Of a stretch of DNA of 64,000 nucleotides, positions 45,506 to 55,359 are shown in pieces. The stretch is from positions 1,550,001 to 1,614,000 of the forward strand of contig NZ_CP035033.1 of the NCBI RefSeq assembly GCF_004028275.1, written 5' to 3'. The notes under the pieces were generated by a model that ran no database searches, was not told the origin of the DNA, and saw only the letters and a list, made by a program, of their open reading frames with translations. The translations under genes were made by a program, and so were the position numbers. Within the stretch, counting starts at the first letter, position 1; the number at the start of each line of letters is the position of its first letter. The stretch comes from Hydrogenovibrio thermophilus. Its GTDB lineage: Bacteria > Pseudomonadota > Gammaproteobacteria > Thiomicrospirales > Thiomicrospiraceae.

Positions 45506-45871
45506 TTAGGACCCCAATTCGGACTCCATTGAATCACAGACTTCGGACATTTTCAGGTCGTTCGACTTCACGAAGTTCATCACATAATCGAACATCGCCG
45601 GATCTTTGGTCTGCAACTCGGTATCGATAATCAGACACTTTTGCCCTTTATACAATTCCGGATGAAGTAGCTCAGAAAATACCAGGCGATGCGAAGAACC
45701 ATAGGATGCCATCATCGATGCGATGCGATCGATCCAATCACTGGGACGAAATTTTCGGCCTTCGTTGGTATAGCCTTCAATAATGTATTTACAATGCACT
45801 GCTGTCTCTTCCAAAAAGTTCCGAATATCAGGACTTGAGATGTTCAATTTATTAACGGGGAATTCTAGCAT
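45506..45871 (-). CDS. DUF3579-like protein
   Basis: 121 aa, soluble, unknown function. The stretch EGRKFRPSDWIDRIASMMASYG followed by RLVFSELLHPELYKGQKCLIIDTEL resembles DUF3579 proteins (recalled pattern, FRPSDWAERL). The C-terminal part KSNDLKMSEV is hydrophilic. Convergent with pilD. No signal peptide. Confidence 0.6.
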   Translation of the reverse strand: MLEFPVNKLNISSPDIRNFLEETAVHCKYIIEGYTNEGRKFRPSDWIDRIASMMASYGSSHRLVFSELLHPELYKGQKCLIIDTELQTKDPAMFDYVMNFVKSNDLKMSEVCDSMESELGS

Positions 45872-46044
45872 AACTCACCCGAATAACCACCCTTAAACCC
45901 ATTAAATCCTGCAGAAATTCATAAAAAATAACTATCGAATCCATTGCCGTTTCCGAAGACCGATTTTTAGCCAACTTTTTCATCCCAAAAATGGCATAAT
46001 ATGCAGTTTTTACGGTTAATGAATTTGACACCCAGAGAAGCACG

Positions 46045-47109
46045 ATGACACAGTATCAGACCGACGATTTACGCATAAAAACGATCACTGAAGTTCGACC
46101 ACCGCAAGTTCTACACGAACTGTTTCCCCTTTCGGAAACGGCGTCGAAAACAGTGTACGAAACCCGTCAGCAGATTCACAACATTCTGACCGGTGAAGAC
46201 GATCGTCTGTTGGTCATCATCGGGCCTTGTTCCATTCATGACACCAAAGCCGCGCGCGAATACGCTGAGCGTCTGAAAACACAGATTGCTCACTACGAGA
46301 AAGATTTGTTGATTGTCATGCGTGTTTACTTCGAAAAGCCGCGCACGACGGTTGGCTGGAAAGGGCTGATCAATGACCCGCATCTCAATGAATCGTTTGA
46401 GATCAACAAAGGATTGGAAGAAGCCCGATCCCTGCTAGTGGACATCAACGACATGGGCGTGCCTTGCGCGACTGAATTCCTGGACTTGATTTCACCGCAA
46501 TACGTTGCCGATTTGGTGTCCTGGGGCGCCATCGGTGCTCGCACCACTGAAAGTCAGGGGCACCGTGAATTGGCTTCAGGGCTTTCCTGCCCAATCGGTT
46601 TCAAGAACGGCACCGACGGTGGCTTTAAAATTGCCGTGGACGCCATTCGCGCGGCCAACAACCCGCACATTTTCTTGTCCTTGACGAAAATGGGCCATTC
46701 CGCCATTTTCTCCACCACCGGTAACCCGGATTGTCACGTCATCCTGCGCGGCGGGAACGACGGCCCGAACTACGATGAAGACAGCGTCAACCAAGCCGTA
46801 TCCGAATTGGAAAAAGCGGGTGTTCAGAAAAAGTTGATGATTGACTGCAGCCATGCCAACAGCAGCAAACAACATGAAAAACAGCTTATCGTTGCGCAAT
46901 CGATTCGAGACCAGCTCAGTAAAGGAGCCGACCACATCATGGGCGCCATGGTGGAAAGTCATTTGATTGAAGGTCGCCAGGACGTGGTTTCCGGTCAACC
47001 TCTAACCTACGGTCAAAGCATCACCGATGCCTGCATCAGCTGGGAATCCAGTTTGACCCTGCTCGAAGACCTGGCCACCGGAGTACGCGCCCGCCGCGCT
47101 TCAAAATAA
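46045..47109 (+). CDS. 3-deoxy-7-phosphoheptulonate synthase (AroG/AroF/AroH class)
   Basis: First enzyme of aromatic amino acid synthesis, joining PEP and erythrose 4-phosphate. 354 aa, type I alpha DAHP synthase. Marks: VIIGPCSIHDTKAAREYAE (metal Cys), MRVYFEKPRTTVGWKGLINDP, GARTTESQGHRELASGLS and DCSHANSSKQHEKQ. Which of the three feedback classes it belongs to cannot be told from sequence alone here. Possible hairpin terminator at 47132-47156. Confidence 0.94.
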   Translation: MTQYQTDDLRIKTITEVRPPQVLHELFPLSETASKTVYETRQQIHNILTGEDDRLLVIIGPCSIHDTKAAREYAERLKTQIAHYEKDLLIVMRVYFEKPRTTVGWKGLINDPHLNESFEINKGLEEARSLLVDINDMGVPCATEFLDLISPQYVADLVSWGAIGARTTESQGHRELASGLSCPIGFKNGTDGGFKIAVDAIRAANNPHIFLSLTKMGHSAIFSTTGNPDCHVILRGGNDGPNYDEDSVNQAVSELEKAGVQKKLMIDCSHANSSKQHEKQLIVAQSIRDQLSKGADHIMGAMVESHLIEGRQDVVSGQPLTYGQSITDACISWESSLTLLEDLATGVRARRASK

Positions 47110-47131
47110 CCCCCTTTCTCTTCTTTGCCTT

Positions 47132-47156
47132 CCTGCACTCAGTAAATGAGCGCAGG
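47132..47156 (+). terminator. Possible terminator after the DAHP synthase gene
   Basis: CCTGCACTCA-GTAAA-TGAGCGCAGG, 10-bp arms with one A-C mismatch; no strong T-run (CATTGGCTTTTA follows), so only tentative. Confidence 0.45.
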
Positions 47157-47239
47157 CATTGGCTTTTAGATTTCATCCCGCTGTCACATTCCCTTTATAT
47201 ACTGAAACCGTTATTTCCATAGCAGGTATTCAAGGCGAT

Positions 47240-49792
47240 ATGAAGTTTTTCAATTACATTTCCATCAATCTACGACTGTTCATCAACACGCTGTTATCCA
47301 TCGGATTCATGTCCGCTATCGCCTATATCGGCTGGCAATCGCTCTCGGACGTGCAAACCAAAGCCGACGCGCTCTCCGGGTTGCAGAAAGAACAAACCAG
47401 TCGCATCGCCAATTTACAGCAATCGCTGATTCTGACCACGCAATTGTCGAACGAATACATTTTGACGCGCAGCCAAGCCTCCAACCAGAAGTTCAACCAA
47501 GCCATCGATGAACTCAAGGTGCAAACCGAACAGATGCTAAACGTACTGACGTCTCCCGAAAACCAGGAAGTGATTCATACCATTGAAACGGTGCTGCGAC
47601 AATATAAGAAAGTCACCAATTCCAACGTCTTCCTGAAAAACGAAATCAACAATACCTTGGAATATGGCATTGCACCAACCGCCGAAACCATGGAAAACAC
47701 ACTCAAAACCCTCAGCGACAGTTCTGAGATTCAAGAGTCGGAGGCCTTGCTCTCCGCCGTCAAGAACCTGCAAAAACGCCTGGCCGACTCGCAATTGATG
47801 CTCGGCAAACTTATCTCGACCAAAGACACTAGCCTGAACCAACTGTTTGACCAAAAAGGCCTGGGAGACGACGCCGATAACGACTTGAGCGTATTAAACG
47901 ATGAATTGGGTTCCAATTTTGCCTGGATGGACACCCTATCCGAATTAAGTAATGCACGAGACGGCTTTCAGGAATCCTTCGGAGACATTAAAGATTACCT
48001 GAACACGGAGACTGAAAACAACAACTCCCTGATTGCCCTGATCAACCAGGCCAATCAGCAAATTAATTTCCTTTCCACCGAATCTCAGCAAACCACTTCC
48101 GGCCTGATTCAGGAACTGAACCAACTGTCCAATGAACAAATCTACCGCTTAGGGCTGCTCAGTCTGGTTGGTTTGATTTTGATTCTCTTATTGAACCTGC
48201 TGGTCGTCAGCTCGATCACCGGCCCGTTGCATCGCATGAAGAAAACCATCGCCCGCATTGCTCAGAGCGGTGAACTGGCGCAATGGAAAACCCTCAAAGG
48301 CAAAAACGAACTGGTGGATATGAGCAACAGCATCAACGACCTGATCGGTTCTTTCCGCCACATTACCGGTGAGCTGCAACAGGTCGGCACTGCCTTGTCC
48401 CACGGCCAATTCAATCGACACGTCGAAAAAGAATACGCCGGCGACCTACTCAGTCTGAAAGAAAACTTCAACGATTCCGTCAGCCAAATTTCCCACACCA
48501 TGTCCTCCATTCAAAACATGAGTGAAGCCATCCAACAAGGCAACTTGACCTTCAGCGAATCGGCCGATCAATATCAGGGCGCGTATCGTAAAGTGGTCGA
48601 AAGCCTGAACGACGCCATGACCACTCAACGCCAAGCCATCGAATCGGTCAAGGACGTCATGCTGATGATGAACAAAGGCGATTTCTCAAAACGCATCGAA
48701 CTGGATATGCCGGGCGATTTAACGCAACTGAAAACCTATTTGAACAACTCCCTCGACAAGCTGGATGAGGCCATCACCCAAAAATCCCACACATTGGATC
48801 ATTTCCGTCAAGGCAACTTCGCTTTTGAAATCCAAGGGGAGTTTGAAGGCAAATTGAAAGAACTGAAAAACAACATGCAAGACATGGCCGCCAACATCAG
48901 CGACATGCTGGCCGACGTGCAAAATGCCTCCTCCGATGCGGTGAGCGGCGTGCAGGAAATCAGCTTAGGCAATCAGGACCTCAACCAGCGCGTCAACCAA
49001 CAAGCACAGGCGATTCAAAACACCATGAACCACATGCAACAGATGATCAATCAGGTCAATGAGTCCCTGTCCAATGCGTCGACGGTCAATAACCGAAGCT
49101 CCCAAGCCAAAGAGAACACCTTATCCGGTGTCAATATCGTCAACAGCATGGTTGAAGCCATTAGCGAAATCGAAGCGGCTAGCGAAGAAATCGCCAGCTT
49201 CACCCAAGTAATCGACGACATCGCTTTCCAAACCAACCTTTTGGCGTTGAATGCCGCGGTTGAAGCGGCCCGTGCCGGAGAACAAGGTCGTGGATTTGCC
49301 GTAGTGGCAACCGAAGTTCGTAATCTGGCGTCCAAGTCCGGTGACGCGGCACACAGCATTCAGGATGTGACCCAAAAAAGTTTGAAAAAGGTCAAGCAAG
49401 GCATCGAGCTCAGCGAACTTACCAAGAAAGCTTTTGAAGAAAACGCTCAGGCCATTGATGAAATTTCTTCAATGATGTCGGCCATGCACGATTCGCTAAA
49501 TCACCAGTCTCACGGCATCGAGCAAGTGAACCACTCATTGTTGGAAATCAACGAAATCACACAACAAAACGCCTCGCTGGTGGAGGAAGTGACGCACACT
49601 TCGACCAGCATCATCGACAGCGTGAAAGGCGTGGAAGAACGTTTATTGAACTTCCGGCTCAAAGCCAGCGATTCGGTCACCAGTTTGCCACCTGCCAACG
49701 AAGTGGATGAACATGAAGTCTTTGCCGAAGAACCCGTGGCGACAGATGAAGGCGTTGACGACGAAACGTTGCTGACCGACAAGACTGCTTAA
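47240..49792 (+). CDS. Methyl-accepting chemotaxis protein with tandem HAMP-like repeats
   Basis: 850-aa chemoreceptor from ATG 47240 ([14 protein letters not shown]), preceded by AAGG; 27 further upstream codons are open but lack features. Membrane helix near 14-34, a long periplasmic helical sensor (about 35-300), second membrane helix about 305-330, then a HAMP and further HAMP-like repeats ([45 protein letters not shown]), and the signalling domain with [21 protein letters not shown]. The C-terminus is acidic and lacks a clear xWxxF pentapeptide. Ligand unknown. Shares design with the 5493 receptor. Confidence 0.92.
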   Translation: MKFFNYISINLRLFINTLLSIGFMSAIAYIGWQSLSDVQTKADALSGLQKEQTSRIANLQQSLILTTQLSNEYILTRSQASNQKFNQAIDELKVQTEQMLNVLTSPENQEVIHTIETVLRQYKKVTNSNVFLKNEINNTLEYGIAPTAETMENTLKTLSDSSEIQESEALLSAVKNLQKRLADSQLMLGKLISTKDTSLNQLFDQKGLGDDADNDLSVLNDELGSNFAWMDTLSELSNARDGFQESFGDIKDYLNTETENNNSLIALINQANQQINFLSTESQQTTSGLIQELNQLSNEQIYRLGLLSLVGLILILLLNLLVVSSITGPLHRMKKTIARIAQSGELAQWKTLKGKNELVDMSNSINDLIGSFRHITGELQQVGTALSHGQFNRHVEKEYAGDLLSLKENFNDSVSQISHTMSSIQNMSEAIQQGNLTFSESADQYQGAYRKVVESLNDAMTTQRQAIESVKDVMLMMNKGDFSKRIELDMPGDLTQLKTYLNNSLDKLDEAITQKSHTLDHFRQGNFAFEIQGEFEGKLKELKNNMQDMAANISDMLADVQNASSDAVSGVQEISLGNQDLNQRVNQQAQAIQNTMNHMQQMINQVNESLSNASTVNNRSSQAKENTLSGVNIVNSMVEAISEIEAASEEIASFTQVIDDIAFQTNLLALNAAVEAARAGEQGRGFAVVATEVRNLASKSGDAAHSIQDVTQKSLKKVKQGIELSELTKKAFEENAQAIDEISSMMSAMHDSLNHQSHGIEQVNHSLLEINEITQQNASLVEEVTHTSTSIIDSVKGVEERLLNFRLKASDSVTSLPPANEVDEHEVFAEEPVATDEGVDDETLLTDKTA

Positions 49793-49821
49793 GCGTCAAC
49801 GATCTAAGAATTCAAACCGGA

Positions 49822-50787
49822 TTAAAAGTGCTGAAAGCCCAAGTGTTCCAAGGTTTGGACACCTTTCGGCGCGTTTTTCAATACCGCACCCGTTCCAGCG
49901 GTAATACGACCGATTTCCGTTATCGACAGATTTAAATGCCGGGTGCGCTCTTTCAGTAGCGCTTCTTTTTCCGCAGGCACCGTAAAGCATAATTCATAAT
50001 CATCCCCGCCCGTCAGCGGTAATGCCCAGGCCTGGGCATTTTCTGCCAAATAACTTTGCATGGCTTGTGAATATGGAACCGCTGACACATCCACCTCACA
50101 CCCACATTGCGACGCCTCCAATAGATGGGCAATGTCGGCCAATAAACCATCGGAAACATCGATGGCGCTGCTGGCCAGGCCGACCAATAAACCGCCCAAT
50201 GCCACTCGCGGCTCAGGCCGGTTCAATTTTTGCAAAGCACCGGCATAGGCTCCGGCATCCAGAGCTTCGTTGACGGCCATCAAGCCCAAAGCGCCATCGC
50301 CGATATAGCCGGAAACGTAAAGACCGTCTCCCGGGCGCGCGCCGGAACGCCGCAAGGCCTGACCGGCAGACACCCAACCGTGCGCCGTGACCGTCACCGT
50401 TAGACGGTCCGACCGAGTGGTGTCCCCACCGATTAACGGAACCCGATGTGCTTCCGCCAAATGGCGCAACCCGCTTGAAAAGGCTTTTAACCAGGCCTGG
50501 TGGTTTTTCGATTCCGGCAAACTCAATGCCAATGAGAAAAAAGCCGGGCGGGCACCCATCGCGGCTAAGTCACTGAGGTTAACCGCCAAGGCCTTCCAGC
50601 CGATGTCTTCCGGCAAGGTATCCAATGGAAAATGCACCCCTTCCACCATGGTATCGGTCACTACCACCAGTTGCTGCCCGGACGGGCAGGACAAAACCGC
50701 TCCGTCATCGCCAATGCCAATATCCTGCGTCGCAACCTGCGACAACGGCTGGAAAAAGGTGCGGATCAAATCAAACTCATGCGTCAT
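49822..50787 (-). CDS. thiL: Thiamine-monophosphate kinase
   Basis: Phosphorylates thiamine monophosphate to TPP. 321 aa. IGDDGAVLSCPSGQQLVVVTDTMVE-type N-terminal ATP-binding region, the SDLAAMGARP motif and SAIDVSDGLLADIAHLLE. Lies downstream of nusB (usual gene pair), but an intrinsic terminator separates them. Two exact repeat copies lie in this gene (50026 and 50491), both in the QAW frame (NAQAWAL, NHQAWLK). Confidence 0.95.
   Translation of the reverse strand: MTHEFDLIRTFFQPLSQVATQDIGIGDDGAVLSCPSGQQLVVVTDTMVEGVHFPLDTLPEDIGWKALAVNLSDLAAMGARPAFFSLALSLPESKNHQAWLKAFSSGLRHLAEAHRVPLIGGDTTRSDRLTVTVTAHGWVSAGQALRRSGARPGDGLYVSGYIGDGALGLMAVNEALDAGAYAGALQKLNRPEPRVALGGLLVGLASSAIDVSDGLLADIAHLLEASQCGCEVDVSAVPYSQAMQSYLAENAQAWALPLTGGDDYELCFTVPAEKEALLKERTRHLNLSITEIGRITAGTGAVLKNAPKGVQTLEHLGFQHF
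50026..50035. repeat. CCAGGCCTGG palindrome inside thiL (first copy)
   Basis: Exact copy inside a 16-bp palindrome AATGCCCAGGCCTGGGCATT-type. On the gene's strand CCC-AG... reads GCC-CAG-GCC-TGG-GCA (Ala-Gln-Ala-Trp-Ala). Confidence 0.9.
50491..50500. repeat. CCAGGCCTGG palindrome inside thiL (second copy)
   Basis: Exact copy with TTTTAA on the left and TGGTTTTTCG on the right; on the gene's strand CAC-CAG-GCC-TGG (His-Gln-Ala-Trp). The GGTTTTT side matches the terminator copies. Confidence 0.9.
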
Positions 50788-50820
50788 GCATACTCTCTCT
50801 TTAGCGTCAGACCAAACAAA

Positions 50821-50844
50821 AAAGCCAGAGCAAGCTCTGGCTTT
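50821..50844 (-). terminator. Intrinsic terminator between nusB and thiL
   Basis: AAAGCCAGAGC / GCTCTGGCTTT perfect 11-bp arms with a 2-nt spacer, and A-run upstream giving U-tract on the minus strand. Not based on the window-wide repeat. Confidence 0.88.
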
Positions 50845-50864
50845 TCCATTCCATTGGAACCCGT

Positions 50865-51362
50865 TCAGTCCATCTGCGTTTTTTCCAAGCTGCGCAATTG
50901 CAACGCCACTTTATCCAAAACACCGTTAATGTACTTGTGACTTTCCTCGGCACCAAAGCGCTTGGCCAGTTCCACCGATTCGTTAATGACGACTCGATAA
51001 GGAATCTCCGGCTTGGCTTGCAGTTCGTAAACGCCCATTCTCAGAATGTTTTTCTCCACCGGATCAATCATCGCGACCGCACGATCCAAAAACGGTGCGA
51101 AAATCGCATCCAATTCCGTTACTTGGCCGGTCACACTGTTGACCAAGTCACGAAATAAAGAGGCATCCACATCGCCCAGCAAACCGTCTTCCGAAAACTG
51201 CTTGATGATGTCAAACGGTTCGGTGTGATTCATCTGCCATTGGTACAACGCCTGCAATGCAACGCGCCGCGATTGGGTACGAGGACTCACCGGCCCTTCT
51301 TCTTCCATTACCTCGACACCGTCGCCGGGCTTAAAATCCGATCGATTCATAGTGTTCCGCAA
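50865..51362 (-). CDS. nusB: Transcription antitermination factor NusB
   Basis: Binds boxA RNA with S10 in rRNA antitermination. 165 aa; SRRVALQALYQWQMNHTEPFD near residue 28, and INESVELAKRFGAEESHKYINGVLDKVAL near the C-terminus are characteristic. An N-terminal extension of about 25 acidic residues is present compared with E. coli (139 aa). Four bp from ribH, the usual pair. Confidence 0.95.
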   Translation of the reverse strand: MRNTMNRSDFKPGDGVEVMEEEGPVSPRTQSRRVALQALYQWQMNHTEPFDIIKQFSEDGLLGDVDASLFRDLVNSVTGQVTELDAIFAPFLDRAVAMIDPVEKNILRMGVYELQAKPEIPYRVVINESVELAKRFGAEESHKYINGVLDKVALQLRSLEKTQMD

Positions 51363-51366
51363 CCAA

Positions 51367-51828
51367 TTAAAGCTGTTTCAACACATTAGCAGTTTCAATC
51401 GCCGCCAAGGTGCACTCTTCGCCTTTGTTACCGGCTTTGGTGCCGGCACGTTCAATGGCTTGCTCGATGGTATCCACGGTCAAAACGCCGAATGAAACCG
51501 GGGTGCCGCTTTTCAGCGCGACTTGTCCAATCCCTTTCACGCATTCACCCGCCACATAATCGAAATGCGGCGTACCGCCACGGATTACCGCGCCCAAAGC
51601 CACGATGGCATCGTATTTTCCGGAGTCGGCCATTTTTTGCGCCACAATCGGAATCTCAAACGCGCCCGGCACAAACACCTGTTCAATATTGTCTTCCGAA
51701 CCGCCGTGACGCACGATGGTATCCACCGCCCCTTTTACCAAACTGTCGACAATGAAGCTGTTAAAACGCCCGACCAGCAGACCGATTTTCAACCCTTCCG
51801 CCGTCAAATTTCCTTCGATGATTTTCAT
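51367..51828 (-). CDS. ribH: 6,7-dimethyl-8-ribityllumazine synthase
   Basis: Condenses DHBP with the pyrimidine intermediate to lumazine; forms an icosahedral shell in many bacteria. 153 aa. The conserved [19 protein letters not shown] near the N-terminus, [34 protein letters not shown] and the C-terminal [18 protein letters not shown] are present. Confidence 0.97.
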   Translation of the reverse strand: MKIIEGNLTAEGLKIGLLVGRFNSFIVDSLVKGAVDTIVRHGGSEDNIEQVFVPGAFEIPIVAQKMADSGKYDAIVALGAVIRGGTPHFDYVAGECVKGIGQVALKSGTPVSFGVLTVDTIEQAIERAGTKAGNKGEECTLAAIETANVLKQL

Positions 51829-51870
51829 TCTTATACCCTACTTTTCAACTCATTAAGACGCTCGATCGCC

Positions 51871-52989
51871 TCAATCTTTTATTTTCTCAATATTTTCGAC
51901 GATTTCCAAGCCAAAGCCACCCAACGCGCTCATGCGCCAAGCCGAACCGATGACCTTCAACTGTTTCAAACCAAGGTCGGACAAAATTTGCGCACCCAAA
52001 CCATAAGTTTTAGCATCGTCTTCCGATTGGGTTTCCGGTTGACTGATGCCGCGGTCTTTCATCTGGAACTGCTGAATTTTATCCAACAACTCAGCGCCTT
52101 CCTCGTGCTTACGCAAAATGACAATCACGCCCGAACCTTCCTGGGCGATTTGCTTCATGGCGAGCCGCAAAGACCAGCCGCATTCGCTCCGGTTGGAGTC
52201 AAACAGGTCGCACAGGGTATCCAACATATGCACACGAACCGCCGTCGGCTGACTGCCGTCCAACTGCCCGTAAACCAAGGCCATGTGCGCGCGATGTTCC
52301 AGAATATCTTCGTAACCTATCAACCGGAAGTCGCCGTATTCTGTTGGCATGTGACATTCTGAAACCCGCTCGATGGTCTTTTCATTCTTCAGGCGATATT
52401 GAATCAGGTCTGCCACCGTGCCCAATTTAATGCCGTGCTCTTGAGCAAACAATTCCAGATCGTCGCGACGCGCCATGGTACCGTCTTCATTCATGACTTC
52501 TACAATAACCGAAGCGGGTTCCATACCAGCCAATCGCGCCAAATCGCAGCCAGCTTCAGTGTGCCCGGCGCGTTCCAATACGCCACCCGGTTTCGCCATA
52601 ATCGGAAACACGTGCCCCGGCGTAACGATGTCGGCCGGTGTGGCATCGGATTTAATCGCCGCTTGAATTGTTGCGGCACGATCTGCGGCGGAAATCCCGG
52701 TAGTCACGCCTTCGGCGGCTTCGATGGAAACCGTAAAACTGGTGCCGTGCGTATCCTGATTCGTTCGCGACATCAACGGCAAATGTAGCTGTTGGCAACG
52801 TTCCTTGGTCAGAGTCAGGCAAATCAAGCCGCGACCGTAACGCGCCATAAAATTGATGTGCTCCGCGGTAATCGCATTGGCGGCAATCATCACATCGCCT
52901 TCATTTTCCCGGTCTTCGTCATCCATCAGAATGACCATTTTACCTTGTCGATAATCTTCAATGATTTCTTCAATCGTATTTAACTGCAT
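51871..52989 (-). CDS. ribB: 3,4-dihydroxy-2-butanone 4-phosphate synthase with a degenerate GTP cyclohydrolase II-like domain
   Basis: 372 aa. N-terminal RibB domain (1-200) is complete: DDEDRENEGDVMIAANAIT, the catalytic HTEAGCDLARLAG and THGTSFTVSIEAAEGVTTG. The C-terminal domain has RibA shape but not its catalytic residues: the GCHII zinc motif (three Cys in a SEC...RCDCG arrangement) is replaced by HMLDTLCDLFDSNRSECGW, and the usual EGRGIGL is EGSGVIVIL. It therefore probably supplies only DHBP, and another RibA should exist elsewhere. Many proteobacteria have such bifunctional-looking proteins. Confidence 0.88.
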   Translation of the reverse strand: MQLNTIEEIIEDYRQGKMVILMDDEDRENEGDVMIAANAITAEHINFMARYGRGLICLTLTKERCQQLHLPLMSRTNQDTHGTSFTVSIEAAEGVTTGISAADRAATIQAAIKSDATPADIVTPGHVFPIMAKPGGVLERAGHTEAGCDLARLAGMEPASVIVEVMNEDGTMARRDDLELFAQEHGIKLGTVADLIQYRLKNEKTIERVSECHMPTEYGDFRLIGYEDILEHRAHMALVYGQLDGSQPTAVRVHMLDTLCDLFDSNRSECGWSLRLAMKQIAQEGSGVIVILRKHEEGAELLDKIQQFQMKDRGISQPETQSEDDAKTYGLGAQILSDLGLKQLKVIGSAWRMSALGGFGLEIVENIEKIKD

Positions 52990-53007
52990 GTCTCTTTCCA
53001 GAATTCG

Positions 53008-53667
53008 TTAGATAAAACCGCGGTCGGCCAACAGCGTTTCGGTCACGCCACCGGGTGCGGTTTGTTCATCGTCTTGCGGCGCGGTCAGCATCCGTTCCAA
53101 ATAGCGCGCCAGCAAATCAACTTCCAGGTTGACTTCGGTGCCGACCTGAAAATCCTTAATTGTAGTTTCCTGCCGTGTATGCGGCACAATATTAACATCA
53201 AAGCTATTACCGTCCACCTGATTCACGGTCAAACTGATGCCGTTGATACAGATGGACCCTTTCGCGGCAATATACTTGCTCAACGCCACCGGCGATTCGA
53301 TCTGGTAACGCCAGGAACGTGCTTCCTGGCGAATCGAAGCCACTTTGCCGACACCATCCACGTGCCCGCTGACCAAATGGCCGCCCAATCGATCCTGCAA
53401 ACGCAATGCCTTTTCCAGGTTCACCTGCGAACCAACTTTCAAGTGTCCCAGCGTTGAGACCGTCAGCGTTTCCGCCGACACATCAGCGACGTAAAAATCA
53501 TGCCCGAGTTCTACAGCCGTCAAACACACACCGTTGCATGCGATACTGTCACCGATTTTGACATCGCTCATGTCCAGCTTTCCAGTGGCGATGGTCATTT
53601 TCGCATCCCCATTGACCGGCTGAATTTTTCGGATGGTGCCTTCTGCTTCGATAATGCCTGTAAACAT
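53008..53667 (-). CDS. ribE: Riboflavin synthase alpha chain
   Basis: Dismutates two lumazines to riboflavin. 219 aa with two internally similar barrels: MFTGIIEAEGTIRKI and GDSIACNGVCLTAVEL, then HLVSGHVDGVGKVAS and KGSICINGISLTVNQVDG. The pairing of the C-N-G-V-C-L-T-V type motif repeats is the family mark. Between ribD and ribBA-type genes, all in one operon. Confidence 0.97.
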   Translation of the reverse strand: MFTGIIEAEGTIRKIQPVNGDAKMTIATGKLDMSDVKIGDSIACNGVCLTAVELGHDFYVADVSAETLTVSTLGHLKVGSQVNLEKALRLQDRLGGHLVSGHVDGVGKVASIRQEARSWRYQIESPVALSKYIAAKGSICINGISLTVNQVDGNSFDVNIVPHTRQETTIKDFQVGTEVNLEVDLLARYLERMLTAPQDDEQTAPGGVTETLLADRGFI

Positions 53668-53675
53668 GTCCGCTC

Positions 53676-54860
53676 CTAAAAAGATGTCGCCAGAGTGGCC
53701 GCGCCGGAAACCGGCTTTAAAACCAGGTGCAAGTCGTCCCCGACGGTTTGAACCGACTGATATTGAAACGGCATTTTATCACTCATTTCGACCAGGCCTG
53801 GCAAAAAGAACATCGGTTTAGCCTCATGCCCCATCAGGCAAGGCGCCATAAACACATGCAACTCGTTCACGTAACCGGACTGCAAAAAAGCACCCGCCAC
53901 GATAGCGCCCGCTTCCACCAACACGTCAAAGACCTGCTCTTCCTGATAAAGGTACTCCAGCACCGACAGAATGTCCAACTTATCGCCATCGGCTTCCACC
54001 GCAACAATTTCCGCGCCGGCATTTGCCAACAATTCGACCAATTCCGGGTGATCTTCGGCGGTTTCTCGCGACGTCATCAAAATGGTTCGCCCGGGCTGAG
54101 ACAGCATTTTTGCGTCGACCGGCATACTCAGGTGCGCATCCAGCACCACGCGAATCGGGTGACTTTCCGCTTCCGACAGGTTCATTGTTTGCAATTCGGC
54201 TTCCGGCAAACGCACCGTCATACTTGGATCGTCGGCCAACACCGTACCGATACCGGTGACCAAGGCACCGCTTTTGGCACGCATTCGATGCACTTCATGC
54301 CGCGCAGCGGCGCCGGTAATCCACTGACTTTCGCCATTGGCCATCGCTGTATGACCATCGAGACTATTGGCCATTTTCAAACGCACATAAGGCAAGTTAC
54401 AACGCATGGCATGGGCAAATCCAGCGTTCAAAGCTTCCGCTTCCGCTTCTAACAAACCGCTTTGTACGTCAATACCCGCCGCGCCTAATCTGGCCAGACC
54501 TTGTCCAGCGACCAATGGGTTTGGATCTTCCATCGCCACCACCACGCGCCCGACCTTGGCCTCAACCAAAGCATCGGCACACGGCGGTGTTTTGCCATGA
54601 TGCGAACAGGGCTCCAGCGTGACGTAAACCGTCGCGCCTTCCACCGATTCTTGAGCCGCCGCCAACGCCACTCTTTCCGCATGCGGTTCACCGGCTCGTT
54701 GATGCCAGCCTTCGGCGATAATACGATTGTCTTTTGTAATGACACACCCGACCGCCGGATTCGGCTTAGTCGAAAACTCGCCTTGACGGGCAAGCGACAT
54801 CGCCCGGGTCATCATCTGGATATCGAAATCGGAAAAGGTATTGGAAGGAGAATCCATCAT
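53676..54860 (-). CDS. ribD: Riboflavin biosynthesis deaminase/reductase RibD
   Basis: Deaminates and reduces the pyrimidine intermediate. 394 aa: N-terminal deaminase with HAERVALAAA and PCSHHGKTPPCADALV zinc ligands (about residues 55-95), and a C-terminal reductase domain (from about 155) with PYVRLKMANSLDGHTAM and VLVEAGAIVAGAFLQSG. Start overlaps the nrdR stop by one base. A repeat copy at 53792 encodes LPGLVE. Confidence 0.96.
   Translation of the reverse strand: MMDSPSNTFSDFDIQMMTRAMSLARQGEFSTKPNPAVGCVITKDNRIIAEGWHQRAGEPHAERVALAAAQESVEGATVYVTLEPCSHHGKTPPCADALVEAKVGRVVVAMEDPNPLVAGQGLARLGAAGIDVQSGLLEAEAEALNAGFAHAMRCNLPYVRLKMANSLDGHTAMANGESQWITGAAARHEVHRMRAKSGALVTGIGTVLADDPSMTVRLPEAELQTMNLSEAESHPIRVVLDAHLSMPVDAKMLSQPGRTILMTSRETAEDHPELVELLANAGAEIVAVEADGDKLDILSVLEYLYQEEQVFDVLVEAGAIVAGAFLQSGYVNELHVFMAPCLMGHEAKPMFFLPGLVEMSDKMPFQYQSVQTVGDDLHLVLKPVSGAATLATSF
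53792..53801. repeat. CCAGGCCTGG palindrome inside ribD
   Basis: Exact copy; on the gene's strand TTG-CCA-GGC-CTG-GTC (Leu-Pro-Gly-Leu-Val). Flanks CATTTCGA / CAAAAAGAA. Confidence 0.9.
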
Positions 54861-55324
54861 TACTGGGAGGTAGTGGCTTTCACCAGTTTTTCAATTTCTT
54901 CACGGAAGGCATTGACGTCTTGGAAGGAACGGTAAACGGAAGCAAAGCGAACATACGCCACTTGATCCAACTCCCGAAGCGCGTCCATCAACAATTCTCC
55001 GATTTGAGAGGAAGGAATTTCCTTCACCCCTTCGGCGGTCAATTGTTTATGAATGCGATTCACGACCTGATCGATGACTTCACTTTCCACCGGCCGTTTT
55101 TCCAAGGCCTTAATCAAACCGCGACGGATTTTATCGTCATCGAACTTTTCACGATTGCCATCGGATTTGACGACCCTCGGCAAGGTCAACTCCGCCGTTT
55201 CGTAGGTCGTGAAGCGCTCACCGCAACGCATGCATTCACGCCGACGACGCACCTGACTCCCTTCCGTCGCCAATCGGGAGTCGATTACTTTCGTATCCGG
55301 CGCATTACAAAAAGGACAATGCAT
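54860..55324 (-). CDS. nrdR: Transcriptional repressor NrdR
   Basis: ATP/dATP-sensing zinc-ribbon repressor of ribonucleotide reductase genes. 154 aa: zinc ribbon [15 protein letters not shown]...[14 protein letters not shown] (about residues 3-48), then an ATP-cone domain with [22 protein letters not shown]. Between glyA and ribD, a classic position. No NrdR box was seen in the window. Confidence 0.96.
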   Translation of the reverse strand: MHCPFCNAPDTKVIDSRLATEGSQVRRRRECMRCGERFTTYETAELTLPRVVKSDGNREKFDDDKIRRGLIKALEKRPVESEVIDQVVNRIHKQLTAEGVKEIPSSQIGELLMDALRELDQVAYVRFASVYRSFQDVNAFREEIEKLVKATTSQ

Positions 55325-55359
55325 AACTCGCGGTCACCGTTATTTGTTATCTGAAGGGC

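Noticed and set aside
47855-47864. AAAGGCCTGG in the second chemoreceptor gene
   Set aside because: Two mismatches; could be chance, so not counted among the copies.
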